In this document: in pieces, positions 31,353 to 40,450 of the stretch | Layout: each line of letters begins with the position of its first letter | Position numbering within the stretch: position 1 is the stretch's first letter | From: UBA5158 sp040389045 | GTDB lineage: Bacteria; Pseudomonadota; Gammaproteobacteria; DSM-16500 | Assembly (NCBI GenBank): GCA_040389045.1 | Contig: JAZKAT010000014.1 | Span: 62,001-126,000 of the forward strand | DNA length: 64,000 nt | Direction of reading: 5' to 3' | Position numbers and translations under genes: made by a program | The notes under the pieces: generated by a model | Database searches by the model: none | Seen by the model: only the letters and a program-made list of their open reading frames with translations | Told to the model about the DNA's origin: nothing

Positions 31353-32429
31353 ATGGCTATGATTTCAAGCGTTCATGACATTGACCAAATGCTCGAGATG
31401 TTATTACAAAAAATGCTGAAACATGGTGCCATCACCAAAGAACAAAAAAATGATATCAAAATGGTGCTAGGGCCTGCTTTAAAAGATGCAGGCGGTATAG
31501 ATGCCAATGATCCTAAAGCTGTTGACCGATTAAAAAAAGGTGTACTCGATGCTGTCGTAGTAGGCCAAGTGGCCGGCAAACGCGGCCTTGAAGATATAAC
31601 AAATTTAAGACAAGCAATAGCTGTGGTCGCCCTCAATTTTAAAGATCCGGCTAAATTAACCCCCGCGGATAAAAGACAATATGCAATGGGCATGGCTTGT
31701 GTATTAGCTCTCAATCAAGATCCTAATTTAAAAATTAACATTAAACTCATGATGCAGGACCCTAAAACGTTAACGCCTGCGGAACGTAAAGAAGTCGGCG
31801 ATACTATTGAAAAAATTATGCCTGCCCTCAATGCCATGCAAGATCCTGCGCTAATGCTTTCTGTCGCCCAACTCGCCGGAGCGATAAAACTAGTTAAAGA
31901 TGAACTTGCCAAAGATCCCACAGCCCAAAGAACTCCTGAAGAAGACAAGGCGTTCACTGATTCACTTTGTAATTTATACGGCTTGGATCCTCGCGTTCCG
32001 GGTAAAATATCGGGACCCATTGTCAGCATGCCGGGTAATGCGTTAGGCATAGTCGCCAGCGGTCCTGCGATGGGTAACGACCCCATTAATGATTATTCAG
32101 GAACTATTCTTAACGCCTCCATGCAATCGGCAACCGGCGTATACACATTAAGTGAAGACCGCGATGCCGCTTTAGGAGAAACTTTTAGCGATAATGCTCC
32201 AAAATCGGAAGCAGCTGCAGCAGCTCCTGAAGCAGCTGAGCCAGCCGCCGCTAAAGAATCACTGCTGTCGGCAATCGCCAGCGTGGTGGAAGATGCGGTC
32301 AAAGAAACCGTTGCCCCTGAGAAAAAAGAAAGCGCGGCACATGTTAAAGAAGTGCCAACGGCAGAACCAGAATATAAGTCACCTAGCCCATTTAATACAG
32401 GCGGACCCAAACCACCAGGCGCTCACTGA
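31353..32429 (+). CDS. Unrecognised Ala/Pro-rich protein
   Basis: 358 residues. ATG 31353 is chosen because AGAAGGTG lies 7 bases upstream; an earlier in-frame GTG overlaps that site. The first ~215 residues are helical, with repeated acidic-lysine turns (LTPADKRQ, LTPAERKE, RTPEEDKA) that suggest diverged internal repeats. A middle Gly/Ser region is followed by an Ala/Glu/Lys-rich disordered tail (from ~275). No signal peptide or membrane span. No family recognised. The disordered tail would suit a secreted effector, but that is speculation. The next gene starts 30 bp later on the same strand. Confidence 0.7.
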   Translation: MAMISSVHDIDQMLEMLLQKMLKHGAITKEQKNDIKMVLGPALKDAGGIDANDPKAVDRLKKGVLDAVVVGQVAGKRGLEDITNLRQAIAVVALNFKDPAKLTPADKRQYAMGMACVLALNQDPNLKINIKLMMQDPKTLTPAERKEVGDTIEKIMPALNAMQDPALMLSVAQLAGAIKLVKDELAKDPTAQRTPEEDKAFTDSLCNLYGLDPRVPGKISGPIVSMPGNALGIVASGPAMGNDPINDYSGTILNASMQSATGVYTLSEDRDAALGETFSDNAPKSEAAAAAPEAAEPAAAKESLLSAIASVVEDAVKETVAPEKKESAAHVKEVPTAEPEYKSPSPFNTGGPKPPGAH

Positions 32430-32459
32430 TAACAAGAATCGCATTGAAAAAGGAATTGT

Positions 32460-33551
32460 ATGCACAAAGTATTTATCCTGGGCGCGGGCAAGATTGGTTC
32501 TCTGATTGCATTTCTGTTAGCTAACTCCAATGATTACCACGCTTATCTCGCGGATATTAATTTTGATGACCGCCCGGATTTAACAAGAATACTAGCTAAA
32601 ACTCCTAACCTCTCCACCGTAAAAATCAGCGCGCAAGATATAGATAAAATGCGTGACTTTCTTAAAAACAATCCTATGGAAGCGATTGTTTCCTGCTTAC
32701 CTTATTATTTTAATGTTGAAGTCGCCAAGCTCGCGAAAGAATTTAATTTGCATTATTTTGATTTGACGGAAGACACCCAAACTGCTGGCGCTATTCTGGA
32801 ATTATCTAACAATGCCAAAAATGCTTTTGTGCCGCAATGCGGTTTAGCGCCAGGCTTTATCAGTATTGTTACCAATGAAATCATGCGGAATTTTCCGGTA
32901 TTAGATTCGGTGAAAATGCGCGTAGGCGCGTTGCCAGTTAACAGTAGTAATGGTTTGCAATATTCACTGACCTGGTCTACCGATGGGTTGATAAATGAAT
33001 ATGGCAATATGTGTAATGCGATAGAAAATGGTGAAGAAGTAGAACGCTTGCCATTAGATGATTTGGAAGAAATTAAAATTGACGGTTTAACTTACGAAGC
33101 TTTTAATACGTCAGGTGGGATAGGCAGTCTGGCAACCAGTTTTCTTGGCAAAGTTAATCATATGACTTATAAAACAATACGCTATCCGGGTCACTGCGAA
33201 AAAATGCGTTTCTTGATGAATGATTTGAATTTGAATCAGGATAGGGACACGCTGAAGAAAATTTTAGAAAAAGTCATTCCGAAAACCGAACAAGATGTGG
33301 TATTGGTTTATGTGTCGGTGACGGGTACTAAAGATAACTTGCTCAGTGAACAAAATTATTTTAAAAAATTCTATCCGAAAACTATCAATGGGTTTAATTG
33401 GTCAGCGATACAATTGACTACGGCTTCTGGGTTGTGCTCGGTATTGGATTTAGTATTATCGCAACCGGAAAAATATCGTGGCCATATTAGACAAGAACAG
33501 TTTTCACTCGCGCAATTGACAGAGAATCGATTTGGTAAATATTACTCCTAA
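32460..33551 (+). CDS. Saccharopine dehydrogenase-family enzyme
   Basis: 363 residues. The N-terminal Rossmann motif is VFILGAGKIGS, with the family block AIVSCLPYYFNVEVAKLAKEFNLHYFDLTED and the C-terminal-domain landmark CGLAPGFISIV. The family includes saccharopine dehydrogenase (glutamate-forming) and the shorter lysine 6-dehydrogenase (about 365-385 residues); length favours the latter. Either would yield 2-aminoadipate 6-semialdehyde, the substrate of the enzyme encoded next. AAGGAA precedes the ATG. The pair is read as one unit (spacing 17 bp). Confidence 0.85.
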   Translation: MHKVFILGAGKIGSLIAFLLANSNDYHAYLADINFDDRPDLTRILAKTPNLSTVKISAQDIDKMRDFLKNNPMEAIVSCLPYYFNVEVAKLAKEFNLHYFDLTEDTQTAGAILELSNNAKNAFVPQCGLAPGFISIVTNEIMRNFPVLDSVKMRVGALPVNSSNGLQYSLTWSTDGLINEYGNMCNAIENGEEVERLPLDDLEEIKIDGLTYEAFNTSGGIGSLATSFLGKVNHMTYKTIRYPGHCEKMRFLMNDLNLNQDRDTLKKILEKVIPKTEQDVVLVYVSVTGTKDNLLSEQNYFKKFYPKTINGFNWSAIQLTTASGLCSVLDLVLSQPEKYRGHIRQEQFSLAQLTENRFGKYYS

Positions 33552-33568
33552 AAACATTGAGAATTACT

Positions 33569-35086
33569 ATGGACATCTTAAAATCTTTAAAATTAACCGC
33601 ACTTAATTCTGGCGCGAGTACGGGCAGCGGCTGGTGGTCGGGAGAAACAGCATCGGGTGAAATTGCTAGTATCAATCCCGCGAATGAAACGCTCATCGCT
33701 ACGGTATACAATTGCTCCGGCGAAGATTACGAAAAAATTGTTAACGCTTCACAGCAAGCTTTTTTGCAATGGCGCAATGTACCTGCGCCAAAACGCGGTG
33801 ATATTATTCGTCAGATTGGCGATGCGCTACGCGTCAATAAGGAAAATCTAGGCAGTCTGGTTTCGCTGGAAATGGGTAAATCGAAACAGGAAGGCAATGG
33901 TGAAGTGCAGGAAATGATTGATATGGCTGACTTCGCGGTAGGACAGTCGCGTATGTTATACGGCAGCACTATGCATTCTGAGCGTCCTGAACACCGCATG
34001 TATGAACAATGGCAGCCGCTAGGGGTAGTGAGTGTTATTACCGCGTTTAATTTTCCCGTCGCGGTGTGGGCATGGAATGCATTTATTGCCGCGATCGCGG
34101 GAAATACCGTGATTTGGAAACCTTCACCCAAAACACCGTTATGTGCGATTGCCGTGCAGCACATCTGTAATGAAGTCATGAAAAAAAATGGTTATGACGG
34201 GGTTTTTTCCTTATTTATAACGGATAACAATAGTGTGGTAAAAAGAATGGTGGATGATAAACGCGTGCCGTTAATTTCATTTACTGGTTCAACGCCGGTG
34301 GGCAGACAAATTCAGTGTTATGTCGCACAACGCCTGGGGAAAACTTTATTAGAGTTAAGTGGCAATAATGCGATTATCGTTGATGAAACCGCTAATCTGC
34401 AATTGGCTATTCCGGCGATTGTATTTGGGGCGGTGGGTACGGCAGGCCAGCGTTGCACTACTACACGGCGCTTGATTGTGCATGAAAAAATTTATGATCA
34501 GTTAGTGGCGGCTTTGATTAATGCTTATAAAAAAATTACTATCGGTGATCCGCTGGATGAAAAAAATCTGATGGGGCCATTGATTGACGCCGCGGCGGTG
34601 AAACAATTTGTCACGACTATAGAAGAAATTCAAAAAGCGGGTGGGAAAATTCTCGCGGGTGGAAATGTGATAAAGCAACCGGGGTTTTTTGTGGAGCCGA
34701 CGTTGGTGGCGGCGGAAAATTCCTGGGAAGTGGTGCAGCATGAAACGTTTGGGCCGTTATTGTATGTCATGAAATTTTCTGCATTGACCGATGCTATTGC
34801 TATGCAAAATCATTCTAACCATGGGTTGTCTTCGGCTTTGTTTACTAACAATATTCAAAATGCGGAATTGTTTTTATCGGCACAGGGTAGTGATTGTGGG
34901 ATTGCGAATATTAATATAGGTACATCGGGCGCGGAAATTGGTGGTGCGTTTGGTGGTGAGAAGGATACTGGCGGTGGCCGTGAGGCGGGGTCGGATTGCT
35001 GGAAAGCTTATATGCGCAGGCAGACGAATACGATTAACTGGGGGAAGACGTTGCCGTTGGCGCAGGGATTGAAGTTTGAGATTTGA
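33569..35086 (+). CDS. Aminoadipate-semialdehyde dehydrogenase-like ALDH (ALDH7 type)
   Basis: 505 residues from ATG 33569. The sequence follows the ALDH7A1/antiquitin pattern: GVVSVITAFNFPVAVWAWN, SFTGSTPVGR, general-base Glu in LLELSGNNA, nucleophile Cys296 in GQRCTTTRR, and the C-terminal GGAFGGEKDTGGGREAGSD. Family members oxidise 2-aminoadipate 6-semialdehyde (cyclic form piperideine-6-carboxylate) to 2-aminoadipate in lysine catabolism. The upstream saccharopine/lysine dehydrogenase supports that role. Cytosolic NAD+ enzyme. Confidence 0.92.
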   Translation: MDILKSLKLTALNSGASTGSGWWSGETASGEIASINPANETLIATVYNCSGEDYEKIVNASQQAFLQWRNVPAPKRGDIIRQIGDALRVNKENLGSLVSLEMGKSKQEGNGEVQEMIDMADFAVGQSRMLYGSTMHSERPEHRMYEQWQPLGVVSVITAFNFPVAVWAWNAFIAAIAGNTVIWKPSPKTPLCAIAVQHICNEVMKKNGYDGVFSLFITDNNSVVKRMVDDKRVPLISFTGSTPVGRQIQCYVAQRLGKTLLELSGNNAIIVDETANLQLAIPAIVFGAVGTAGQRCTTTRRLIVHEKIYDQLVAALINAYKKITIGDPLDEKNLMGPLIDAAAVKQFVTTIEEIQKAGGKILAGGNVIKQPGFFVEPTLVAAENSWEVVQHETFGPLLYVMKFSALTDAIAMQNHSNHGLSSALFTNNIQNAELFLSAQGSDCGIANINIGTSGAEIGGAFGGEKDTGGGREAGSDCWKAYMRRQTNTINWGKTLPLAQGLKFEI

Positions 35087-35132
35087 GTTTGGATTACCCC
35101 TGACCTGCGGCGTTGCTCCCTTCCCACCACTA

Positions 35133-35222
35133 TGTCATTCCCGCGCAGGCGGGAATCCATTACTAGTTTGCCGCACCGGGCATGGTTTCAATGAATGGAT
35201 TCCCGCCTGCGCGGGAATGACA
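35133..35222. repeat. Family A doublet
   Basis: Inverted units at 35133-35160 and 35194-35222 with a ~33-bp unique spacer, between convergent ALDH genes. The right end reads GACAA instead of GACAG. Confidence 0.85.
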
Positions 35223-35240
35223 AAATAGGCTGAGGTTCAG

Positions 35241-35273
35241 GTAGGTTGAGCTGAGCGTAGCGAAGCCCAACAG
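35241..35273. repeat. Family B palindrome, diverged
   Basis: GTTGAGCTGAGCGTAGCGAA then GCCCAACAG; the left arm has one change (GTTGAGCT), weakening the stem. Most of it is repeated across the gap at 35405-35428. The 35087-35438 stretch holds only these repeats and the gap. Confidence 0.75.
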
Positions 35274-35304
35274 TTTGTAATGATTACTTCCCCGCCCCCA
35301 TACA

Positions 35305-35404
35305 NNNNNNNNNNNNNNNNNNNNNNNNNNNNNNNNNNNNNNNNNNNNNNNNNNNNNNNNNNNNNNNNNNNNNNNNNNNNNNNNNNNNNNNNNNNNNNNN
35401 NNNN
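35305..35404. other. Assembly gap (100 N) with 55-bp identical flanks
   Basis: Exactly 100 N. Bases 35250-35304 and 35405-35459 are identical and include the last codons of gabD. Same artefact pattern as the other two gaps. Confidence 0.95.
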
Positions 35405-35438
35405 GCTGAGCGTAGCGAAGCCCAACAGTTTGTAATGA

Positions 35439-36890
35439 TTACTTCCCCGCCCCCATACACAACAATTTTATTTCAAGATATTCATCAATCCCGTATTTAG
35501 AACCTTCACGGCCGGTGCCGGATTCTTTTACGCCGCCGAAGGGGGCGACGGCGGTGGAAATAATGCCTTCGTTAATGCCGACCATGCCATATTCCAATGC
35601 TTCTGCAACACGCCAGACTCGATGAATATTGGTGCTATAAAAATACGAAGCCAAACCGAATTCCGTATCATTGGCCATGGCGATCGCTTCTGCTTCCGTT
35701 TTAAAACGAAATAATGGTGCAACCGGGCCAAAAGTTTCTTCGGTTGCTGGTAACATTTTACTGGTCATGTCAGTCAACACCGTCGGCTCAAAAAACAAAC
35801 CTTCCAGCGGTTTGCCACCAAAAACAATTTTGGCGCCTTTCGCGACCGCATCTGCTATGTGTTTTTTTACTTTGTCTACAGCGGCCTTATTAATCAGCGG
35901 GCCTTGCGTGGAAGTTTCATCCAGGCCATTACCTACTTTTAATTTCGCCACCGCGGCGATTAATTTATTGGTAAAAGTATCATAAATCGAATCTTGCACG
36001 AAGATACGGTTAGCGCAAACACAGGTTTGTCCGGTGTTACGAAACTTCGATGCCATGACACCCGTGATCGCCGCATCAATATCCGCGTCATCAAAAACAA
36101 TAAACGGTGCATTGCCGCCTAATTCCATGGAAACTTTTTTCATGGTAGTCGCGCATTGCGCCATCAATTTTTTACCGACCGCGGTTGAACCGGTAAAAGA
36201 AAGTTTACGCACTAAGGGATTTGATGTTAATTCCTTACCTATGGTCACGGCATCACCCGTAACCACATTAATCACACCCGCGGGCACGCCCGCTTGCTCA
36301 GCCAATACTGCCAGCGCCAGTGCGCAATAGGGTGTGGCTTCGGCAGGCTTGATTACTACTGGACAACCTGCCGCTAACGCTGGCGCGCATTTGCGCGTAA
36401 TCATGGCGATAGGAAAATTCCATGGCGCAATCGCGGCGACGACGCCAATGGATTGTTTGATCACGACTAAATGTTGCTGAGGTTTTTCAGAAAGTATTAC
36501 ATCACCATAGACACGGCGGCCTTCTTCGGCGAACCATTCGATGAATGAATTGCCATAATCGACTTCGCCGCGCGCTTCCACAATAGGCTTGCCCTGTTCC
36601 AGCGTCATCAGTGTAGCGAGATCTTCTTTGTTATCACGAATTAATTCAGCCCAGCGCCATAAAATATCCGCGCGCGCTTTCGCCGTCAGGCTACGCCATT
36701 GTGGCCAGGCGTCACTGGCGGCGCTGATCGCCTTTGCCGTGTCAGCTTCATCAAAATCTGGCAATTGTCCTAATACGGAATTATCAAATGGATTGTGCAC
36801 AGTAAAAGTTTTTTTACTTTTAGCATCTACCCATTTACCGCCGACAAAACATTGCTTACGAAATAGCTCAGGATTTTTAAGCTGTTTCAT
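35439..36890 (-). CDS. gabD: Succinate-semialdehyde dehydrogenase (NADP+), GabD type
   Basis: 483 residues, the usual GabD length. Features are PWNFPIAMITRK, SFTGSTAVGK, the general base E256 in MELGGN, and the nucleophile C290 in GQTCVC; the nearby C292 is the redox-switch cysteine of GabD enzymes. It converts succinate semialdehyde to succinate. Its ATG overlaps the stop of the preceding LPS-kinase gene as ATGA, so it is translationally coupled to a cell-envelope operon. The last codons fall inside the 55-bp gap overlap, but the stop is intact. Confidence 0.95.
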   Translation of the reverse strand: MKQLKNPELFRKQCFVGGKWVDAKSKKTFTVHNPFDNSVLGQLPDFDEADTAKAISAASDAWPQWRSLTAKARADILWRWAELIRDNKEDLATLMTLEQGKPIVEARGEVDYGNSFIEWFAEEGRRVYGDVILSEKPQQHLVVIKQSIGVVAAIAPWNFPIAMITRKCAPALAAGCPVVIKPAEATPYCALALAVLAEQAGVPAGVINVVTGDAVTIGKELTSNPLVRKLSFTGSTAVGKKLMAQCATTMKKVSMELGGNAPFIVFDDADIDAAITGVMASKFRNTGQTCVCANRIFVQDSIYDTFTNKLIAAVAKLKVGNGLDETSTQGPLINKAAVDKVKKHIADAVAKGAKIVFGGKPLEGLFFEPTVLTDMTSKMLPATEETFGPVAPLFRFKTEAEAIAMANDTEFGLASYFYSTNIHRVWRVAEALEYGMVGINEGIISTAVAPFGGVKESGTGREGSKYGIDEYLEIKLLCMGAGK

Positions 36891-38407
36891 GCGTTTACTC
36901 CCATGCGGCGATAAATTTCCTGCACCAGTAATTCAAACATATTATAAACCGTCGGGTTACCGCGCCAGTTCACCATGAAACGTTTGATTTCGCGATGAAA
37001 AGTGCGTTTGAACCCAAAAATATTTTTGTGTTCATACATGCCATCCAAATCGATTAATATCGGCTTCAATTGGCGCGCGATTAAAATATTCGTCATTTTT
37101 AAATCGCCATGAGTAATGCGTAGACGCGCCAGATTTTCAAATAAGGCGATGATTTGTTGCGCCACAAACAATGAATGCGCATCTTCATTCTGGTGCAGCG
37201 CGAAGAAATCACCCGCGTGTTCGCCTTCTATATATTCAGTCAGCAGATAAGATTTGCCACGCAAACCTAAAAATCTTTTTTCGATAAATGCCGCTGGCTT
37301 GGCGGTTGACACACCCATCAAGCGCAGCCGCTGCGCCAGCCGCCAGCTATTCGCCGCGCGGGTAGGACGCAGACAACGTCGCAACAGATGTAAGGCATTT
37401 TTCATGTTATACCGTTTTAACACAAAATATTTATCATCCAATTTTATTTTAACGACGGTGGCGCTGCGGCCTGATTTGAGAATTTCCGTATCTGGACTGG
37501 TAAAAATTGCCTCGGGAGCTTTTAACAATTGTAATAATTCGGCGGATTCATAATCCCGGTCATACATGCTCACGCTGGTTAAATTGCCTTTGCGCACAAA
37601 GGCGGTGCAGCTGCGGAAAATCTTTTTGCTAAATTGTTCCCAGCGTATCGCCGTCCATTTTTCCTGGGCAGCCGTTAAATAAGCGAGGTCTTGTTTCTTC
37701 ACTAAAAAACTGCGCGACTCGGCATAAACCTGGAACAGTGCTTTTTGCAATTCTTCGGTACCTACACCTAGCTGTGAAAAGAATAAACCTAAATTATCCA
37801 GGCTATCTTTTTTAGTTAAGGGTTTATAAAAAACCTGCAAGTCACCACCATCAATGGTGTAAATATTTTTTCTTTTGACGAGAAAATTCTTGAAGTGCAA
37901 ATCATGCTGTAAAATTCCCAGCACATGGTGGGTCGCCAGTTCTATCATCAACGCTTGTAATAACGGCAATAATTCCTTAATGCTGCTGCGATTTTCCCAG
38001 ATTGCAGCAAGGTTTTGCGCATTGGTGATTTTTTCAAAAATAAGTACCTGAACTTTGCCATCTTTTGCTTTGCCGTGATAATACAATTGCGGCGTGAGTA
38101 CACCATTGTCCAGCAAAGCCTTGATGCCGGTATATTCACGGCGCGCATGACGCACGGCGTTACCAGGCTCATAAAATAACTTTGCCACCACCGGCTTGCC
38201 AGCATAAGTGCCAAAGGCAACCAGTCGCTTGCCCGGAATAACACGGATGATTTCATGACAAAATAGCGTGTCTTTGCTATCGGTCAATGCAAGTTGAAAT
38301 GGCGCAACCGTCACCCGGTTGCCGACTTTCAAACTTGACCAGGAAAATTCCTGCAGGAAATTTGCAATATTATTATTTTTCATGTCGTTGATACGTTCGG
38401 TCGCCAC
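36887..38407 (-). CDS. Tandem kinase-fold protein of the LPS core cluster
   Basis: 506 residues from a GTG at 38407, favoured by AAAGGTG 7 bases upstream; ATG 38383 is the alternative (498 residues). Two kinase-like domains are visible. The first has K76, catalytic QHDLHFKN (D169, N174) and D186 in IDGGD. The second has K331, catalytic HGDLKMTN (D435, N440) and D453 in IDLDG. Both look catalytically complete. The family is the lipopolysaccharide kinase/Kdo-kinase group (WaaP, WapQ/InaA-like). A role in phosphorylating inner-core sugars is inferred from its position after waaG and waaP. Confidence 0.82.
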   Translation of the reverse strand: MATERINDMKNNNIANFLQEFSWSSLKVGNRVTVAPFQLALTDSKDTLFCHEIIRVIPGKRLVAFGTYAGKPVVAKLFYEPGNAVRHARREYTGIKALLDNGVLTPQLYYHGKAKDGKVQVLIFEKITNAQNLAAIWENRSSIKELLPLLQALMIELATHHVLGILQHDLHFKNFLVKRKNIYTIDGGDLQVFYKPLTKKDSLDNLGLFFSQLGVGTEELQKALFQVYAESRSFLVKKQDLAYLTAAQEKWTAIRWEQFSKKIFRSCTAFVRKGNLTSVSMYDRDYESAELLQLLKAPEAIFTSPDTEILKSGRSATVVKIKLDDKYFVLKRYNMKNALHLLRRCLRPTRAANSWRLAQRLRLMGVSTAKPAAFIEKRFLGLRGKSYLLTEYIEGEHAGDFFALHQNEDAHSLFVAQQIIALFENLARLRITHGDLKMTNILIARQLKPILIDLDGMYEHKNIFGFKRTFHREIKRFMVNWRGNPTVYNMFELLVQEIYRRMGVNA

Positions 38408-39161
38408 GTTGTTTCACCTTTTTCCAAAAAGTCCATTCGCAGAATAGTGTTTCACGCCAGGGGCGCATCCGATATTCTCTAATAAAACGCAATAAATCTC
38501 GAGAGGTCAATCCACTATCTTTGCTAGAAAAAAACAAACCAGCAAGGTCTTTAATAATCCAACGCACTGGCGTTTCGCTTCTAATTTGCGCACGATGCAA
38601 ATCAATCAGAAATAATTTAAGCGCTCCACTCTCTATCGAAGACTGTGCCAGCAAAAAATGGCAAATATAAAAATCCCGGTGATTGATACCATTCATATGC
38701 AGCACGCGGGCAATGCGCGCAACTTCTTTAATGAGTGCGCGTTTCAATAAAACCGGCGGCGGTTGCACGCGCCAGTTTTTGCAAAAATCTTCCAGGCTAA
38801 TAACGTCGGTTAATTCCGCGGTCAGTAAAAAAGATTGGCGACGTGCGGGATTGATTCCTCGAGAGCCAAAGCCCGCTACTTGCATAGTGGCAACATCCAG
38901 TTTGGGCAAACGTTGCAGTGCCAGCCATTCATTACGCGCGGACAAGATGGGCAAACGGCATTGGAACAAATTTTTAAAAATTTCCTTCCAGCCTATGCCG
39001 AAATGCTGCTTGATGAAATAACCCTGACCGTTGAATTCAATTCTTTGCGTACGACGGCCTTCCAACTCACGATATATTTTACCTTGCAATGTCATGAGTT
39101 GATCGAATAGCTTATCACCATCAAAAAAATTTTTGAGATGTGGAACCAGACTGAAATACAC
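38373..39161 (-). CDS. waaP: LPS core heptose(I) kinase
   Basis: 262 residues from a GTG, 3 bp after the waaG stop with AAGG upstream. The WaaP hallmark NHRDFYICHFLL gives catalytic D163, and K51 (YFIKQHFG) is the ATP lysine. IDLHRAQIR near 205 carries the metal-binding Asp. WaaP phosphorylates heptose I of the inner core on the cytoplasmic side of the inner membrane. Slightly different N-terminus but length fits (~265). It overlaps the tandem kinase gene by 35 bp if that gene starts at 38407. Confidence 0.94.
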   Translation of the reverse strand: MYFSLVPHLKNFFDGDKLFDQLMTLQGKIYRELEGRRTQRIEFNGQGYFIKQHFGIGWKEIFKNLFQCRLPILSARNEWLALQRLPKLDVATMQVAGFGSRGINPARRQSFLLTAELTDVISLEDFCKNWRVQPPPVLLKRALIKEVARIARVLHMNGINHRDFYICHFLLAQSSIESGALKLFLIDLHRAQIRSETPVRWIIKDLAGLFFSSKDSGLTSRDLLRFIREYRMRPWRETLFCEWTFWKKVKQRGDRTYQRHEK

Positions 39162-39164
39162 GTA

Positions 39165-40283
39165 TCACCTTAACGATTCAATTATGTCGACCGCCCGTTC
39201 TGGCATGCTGTAAATATCCGCCTCTTTGGCGAAAGTCAGGGCATTCCAATGCGCGGCCGCGCGTATATCTGCGGATAATAGCATATTTGCCAGTGATTGA
39301 TTAAATCTTTCCTGCTTATAGGGTGATGGCACTACAATGCCCGCGGCAGCCTCTTGAATATAGTGGGCATAGCCGCAGACATCGGTGGTTATCACTGGTA
39401 ACCCTGACACTAAGGCTTCCAGTAATACGGTGCCGGTGTTTTCATTGTAGGCAGGATGGAGTAACACATCCGCAGCCAATAAAAACCGTGGTACATCTTT
39501 GCGGCCCCCTAAAAAAGTGACTAGTTCACTGATCTGTAATTTTTCCGCCAGCCGCGTATAAGGGGCCGTATTATCTTTGCCAATCACCCACAAACGGCTT
39601 TTGGATTTTAACTCCGGAGGCAACGCAGCCACTGCTTTTAACACTCTATCCAAACCTTTGGTTTTAAAGCCTGAGCCCACTAGCAACAATAAATAATTAT
39701 CTTCCGTCAAACCGTACTCGGCACGGGTTTTCTGGCGAATTTGCGCGGCATCCGGCGGGGCTTTTCTGTCTTCCGCGATACCCGGCGGTAAAATATGAAA
39801 ACGCTGGGCGGGGGTATGGTAATAGTGGGTAAACTCCGGTTGCTGCAAGGGCGAAATCAATAAAATTTCGGTTTTGGCCTCGGCGGCGAAAACGGCTTTT
39901 TCAGAAGCCACATTGTGTCGATAGCGACTGGTTAAACGATACCACCAGCCGTGTTGTTGACGCGCCTTGGCTTGATAGCAGGTATCCGCGGCGTAATACA
40001 CATCCAGCCCGGGCATTTTATTGAAACCAAAAATTAAATCGTAATGGCCTTGGCGTAAAAATGGGGTTATCTGTTTAACGAAATCTTCGCGACGCTTGTG
40101 ATTCGTGAAACCTTTGGCGGCGATAGTACGGATTGCCAATCCAGGCTCGTAGCGGCCTTCCCAGGAAATAGTATAAACGTCAACTACATGGCCACGCTTG
40201 AGACAGGCTTTGGCAATCCGCAAAAAATCACGCTGCAAGCCACCAAATGGGAAGTATTTAAAAAGGCAAACTGCGATGCGCAT
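39165..40283 (-). CDS. waaG: LPS core glucosyltransferase I (GT4)
   Basis: 372 residues. The WaaG start MRIAVCLFKYFPFGGLQRDFLRIA contains the sugar-acceptor loop. The C-terminal GT-B half has LLLVGSGFKTKGLDR and the nucleotide-sugar site HPAYNENTGTVLLEALVSGLPVITT (E-x7-E). It transfers glucose from UDP-glucose to heptose II of the LPS inner core at the cytoplasmic membrane face. First gene of the waaG-waaP-kinase-gabD unit. Confidence 0.95.
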   Translation of the reverse strand: MRIAVCLFKYFPFGGLQRDFLRIAKACLKRGHVVDVYTISWEGRYEPGLAIRTIAAKGFTNHKRREDFVKQITPFLRQGHYDLIFGFNKMPGLDVYYAADTCYQAKARQQHGWWYRLTSRYRHNVASEKAVFAAEAKTEILLISPLQQPEFTHYYHTPAQRFHILPPGIAEDRKAPPDAAQIRQKTRAEYGLTEDNYLLLLVGSGFKTKGLDRVLKAVAALPPELKSKSRLWVIGKDNTAPYTRLAEKLQISELVTFLGGRKDVPRFLLAADVLLHPAYNENTGTVLLEALVSGLPVITTDVCGYAHYIQEAAAGIVVPSPYKQERFNQSLANMLLSADIRAAAHWNALTFAKEADIYSMPERAVDIIESLR

Positions 40284-40374
40284 GAATTATCCGATTGAGT
40301 TAGGTTAGCAAATAATATCGTACCCGCGAGTACTTGCAAAGGTAAGACTTCTCGGGTAAAAGTTGGCGCCACTC

Positions 40375-40408
40375 TGTCATTCCCGCGCCGCCTGCGCGGG
40401 AATGACAG
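40375..40408. repeat. Family A palindrome, collapsed doublet
   Basis: TGTCATTCCCGCGC joined directly to CGCCTGCGCGGGAATGACAG. It looks like a doublet that lost its spacer and inner arms. It lies between divergent waaG and the 396-residue gene and leaves a spurious upstream ATG (40421) in the latter's frame. Confidence 0.8.
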
Positions 40409-40450
40409 TAGTAGTGCTGGATGACAAATAAAAAAGAGGAGGACAAGCTC

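Noticed and set aside
800..35222. Regularly recurring palindromes as a possible CRISPR array
   Set aside because: Copies are kilobases apart or in inverted pairs; there is no direct-repeat array and no cas gene.
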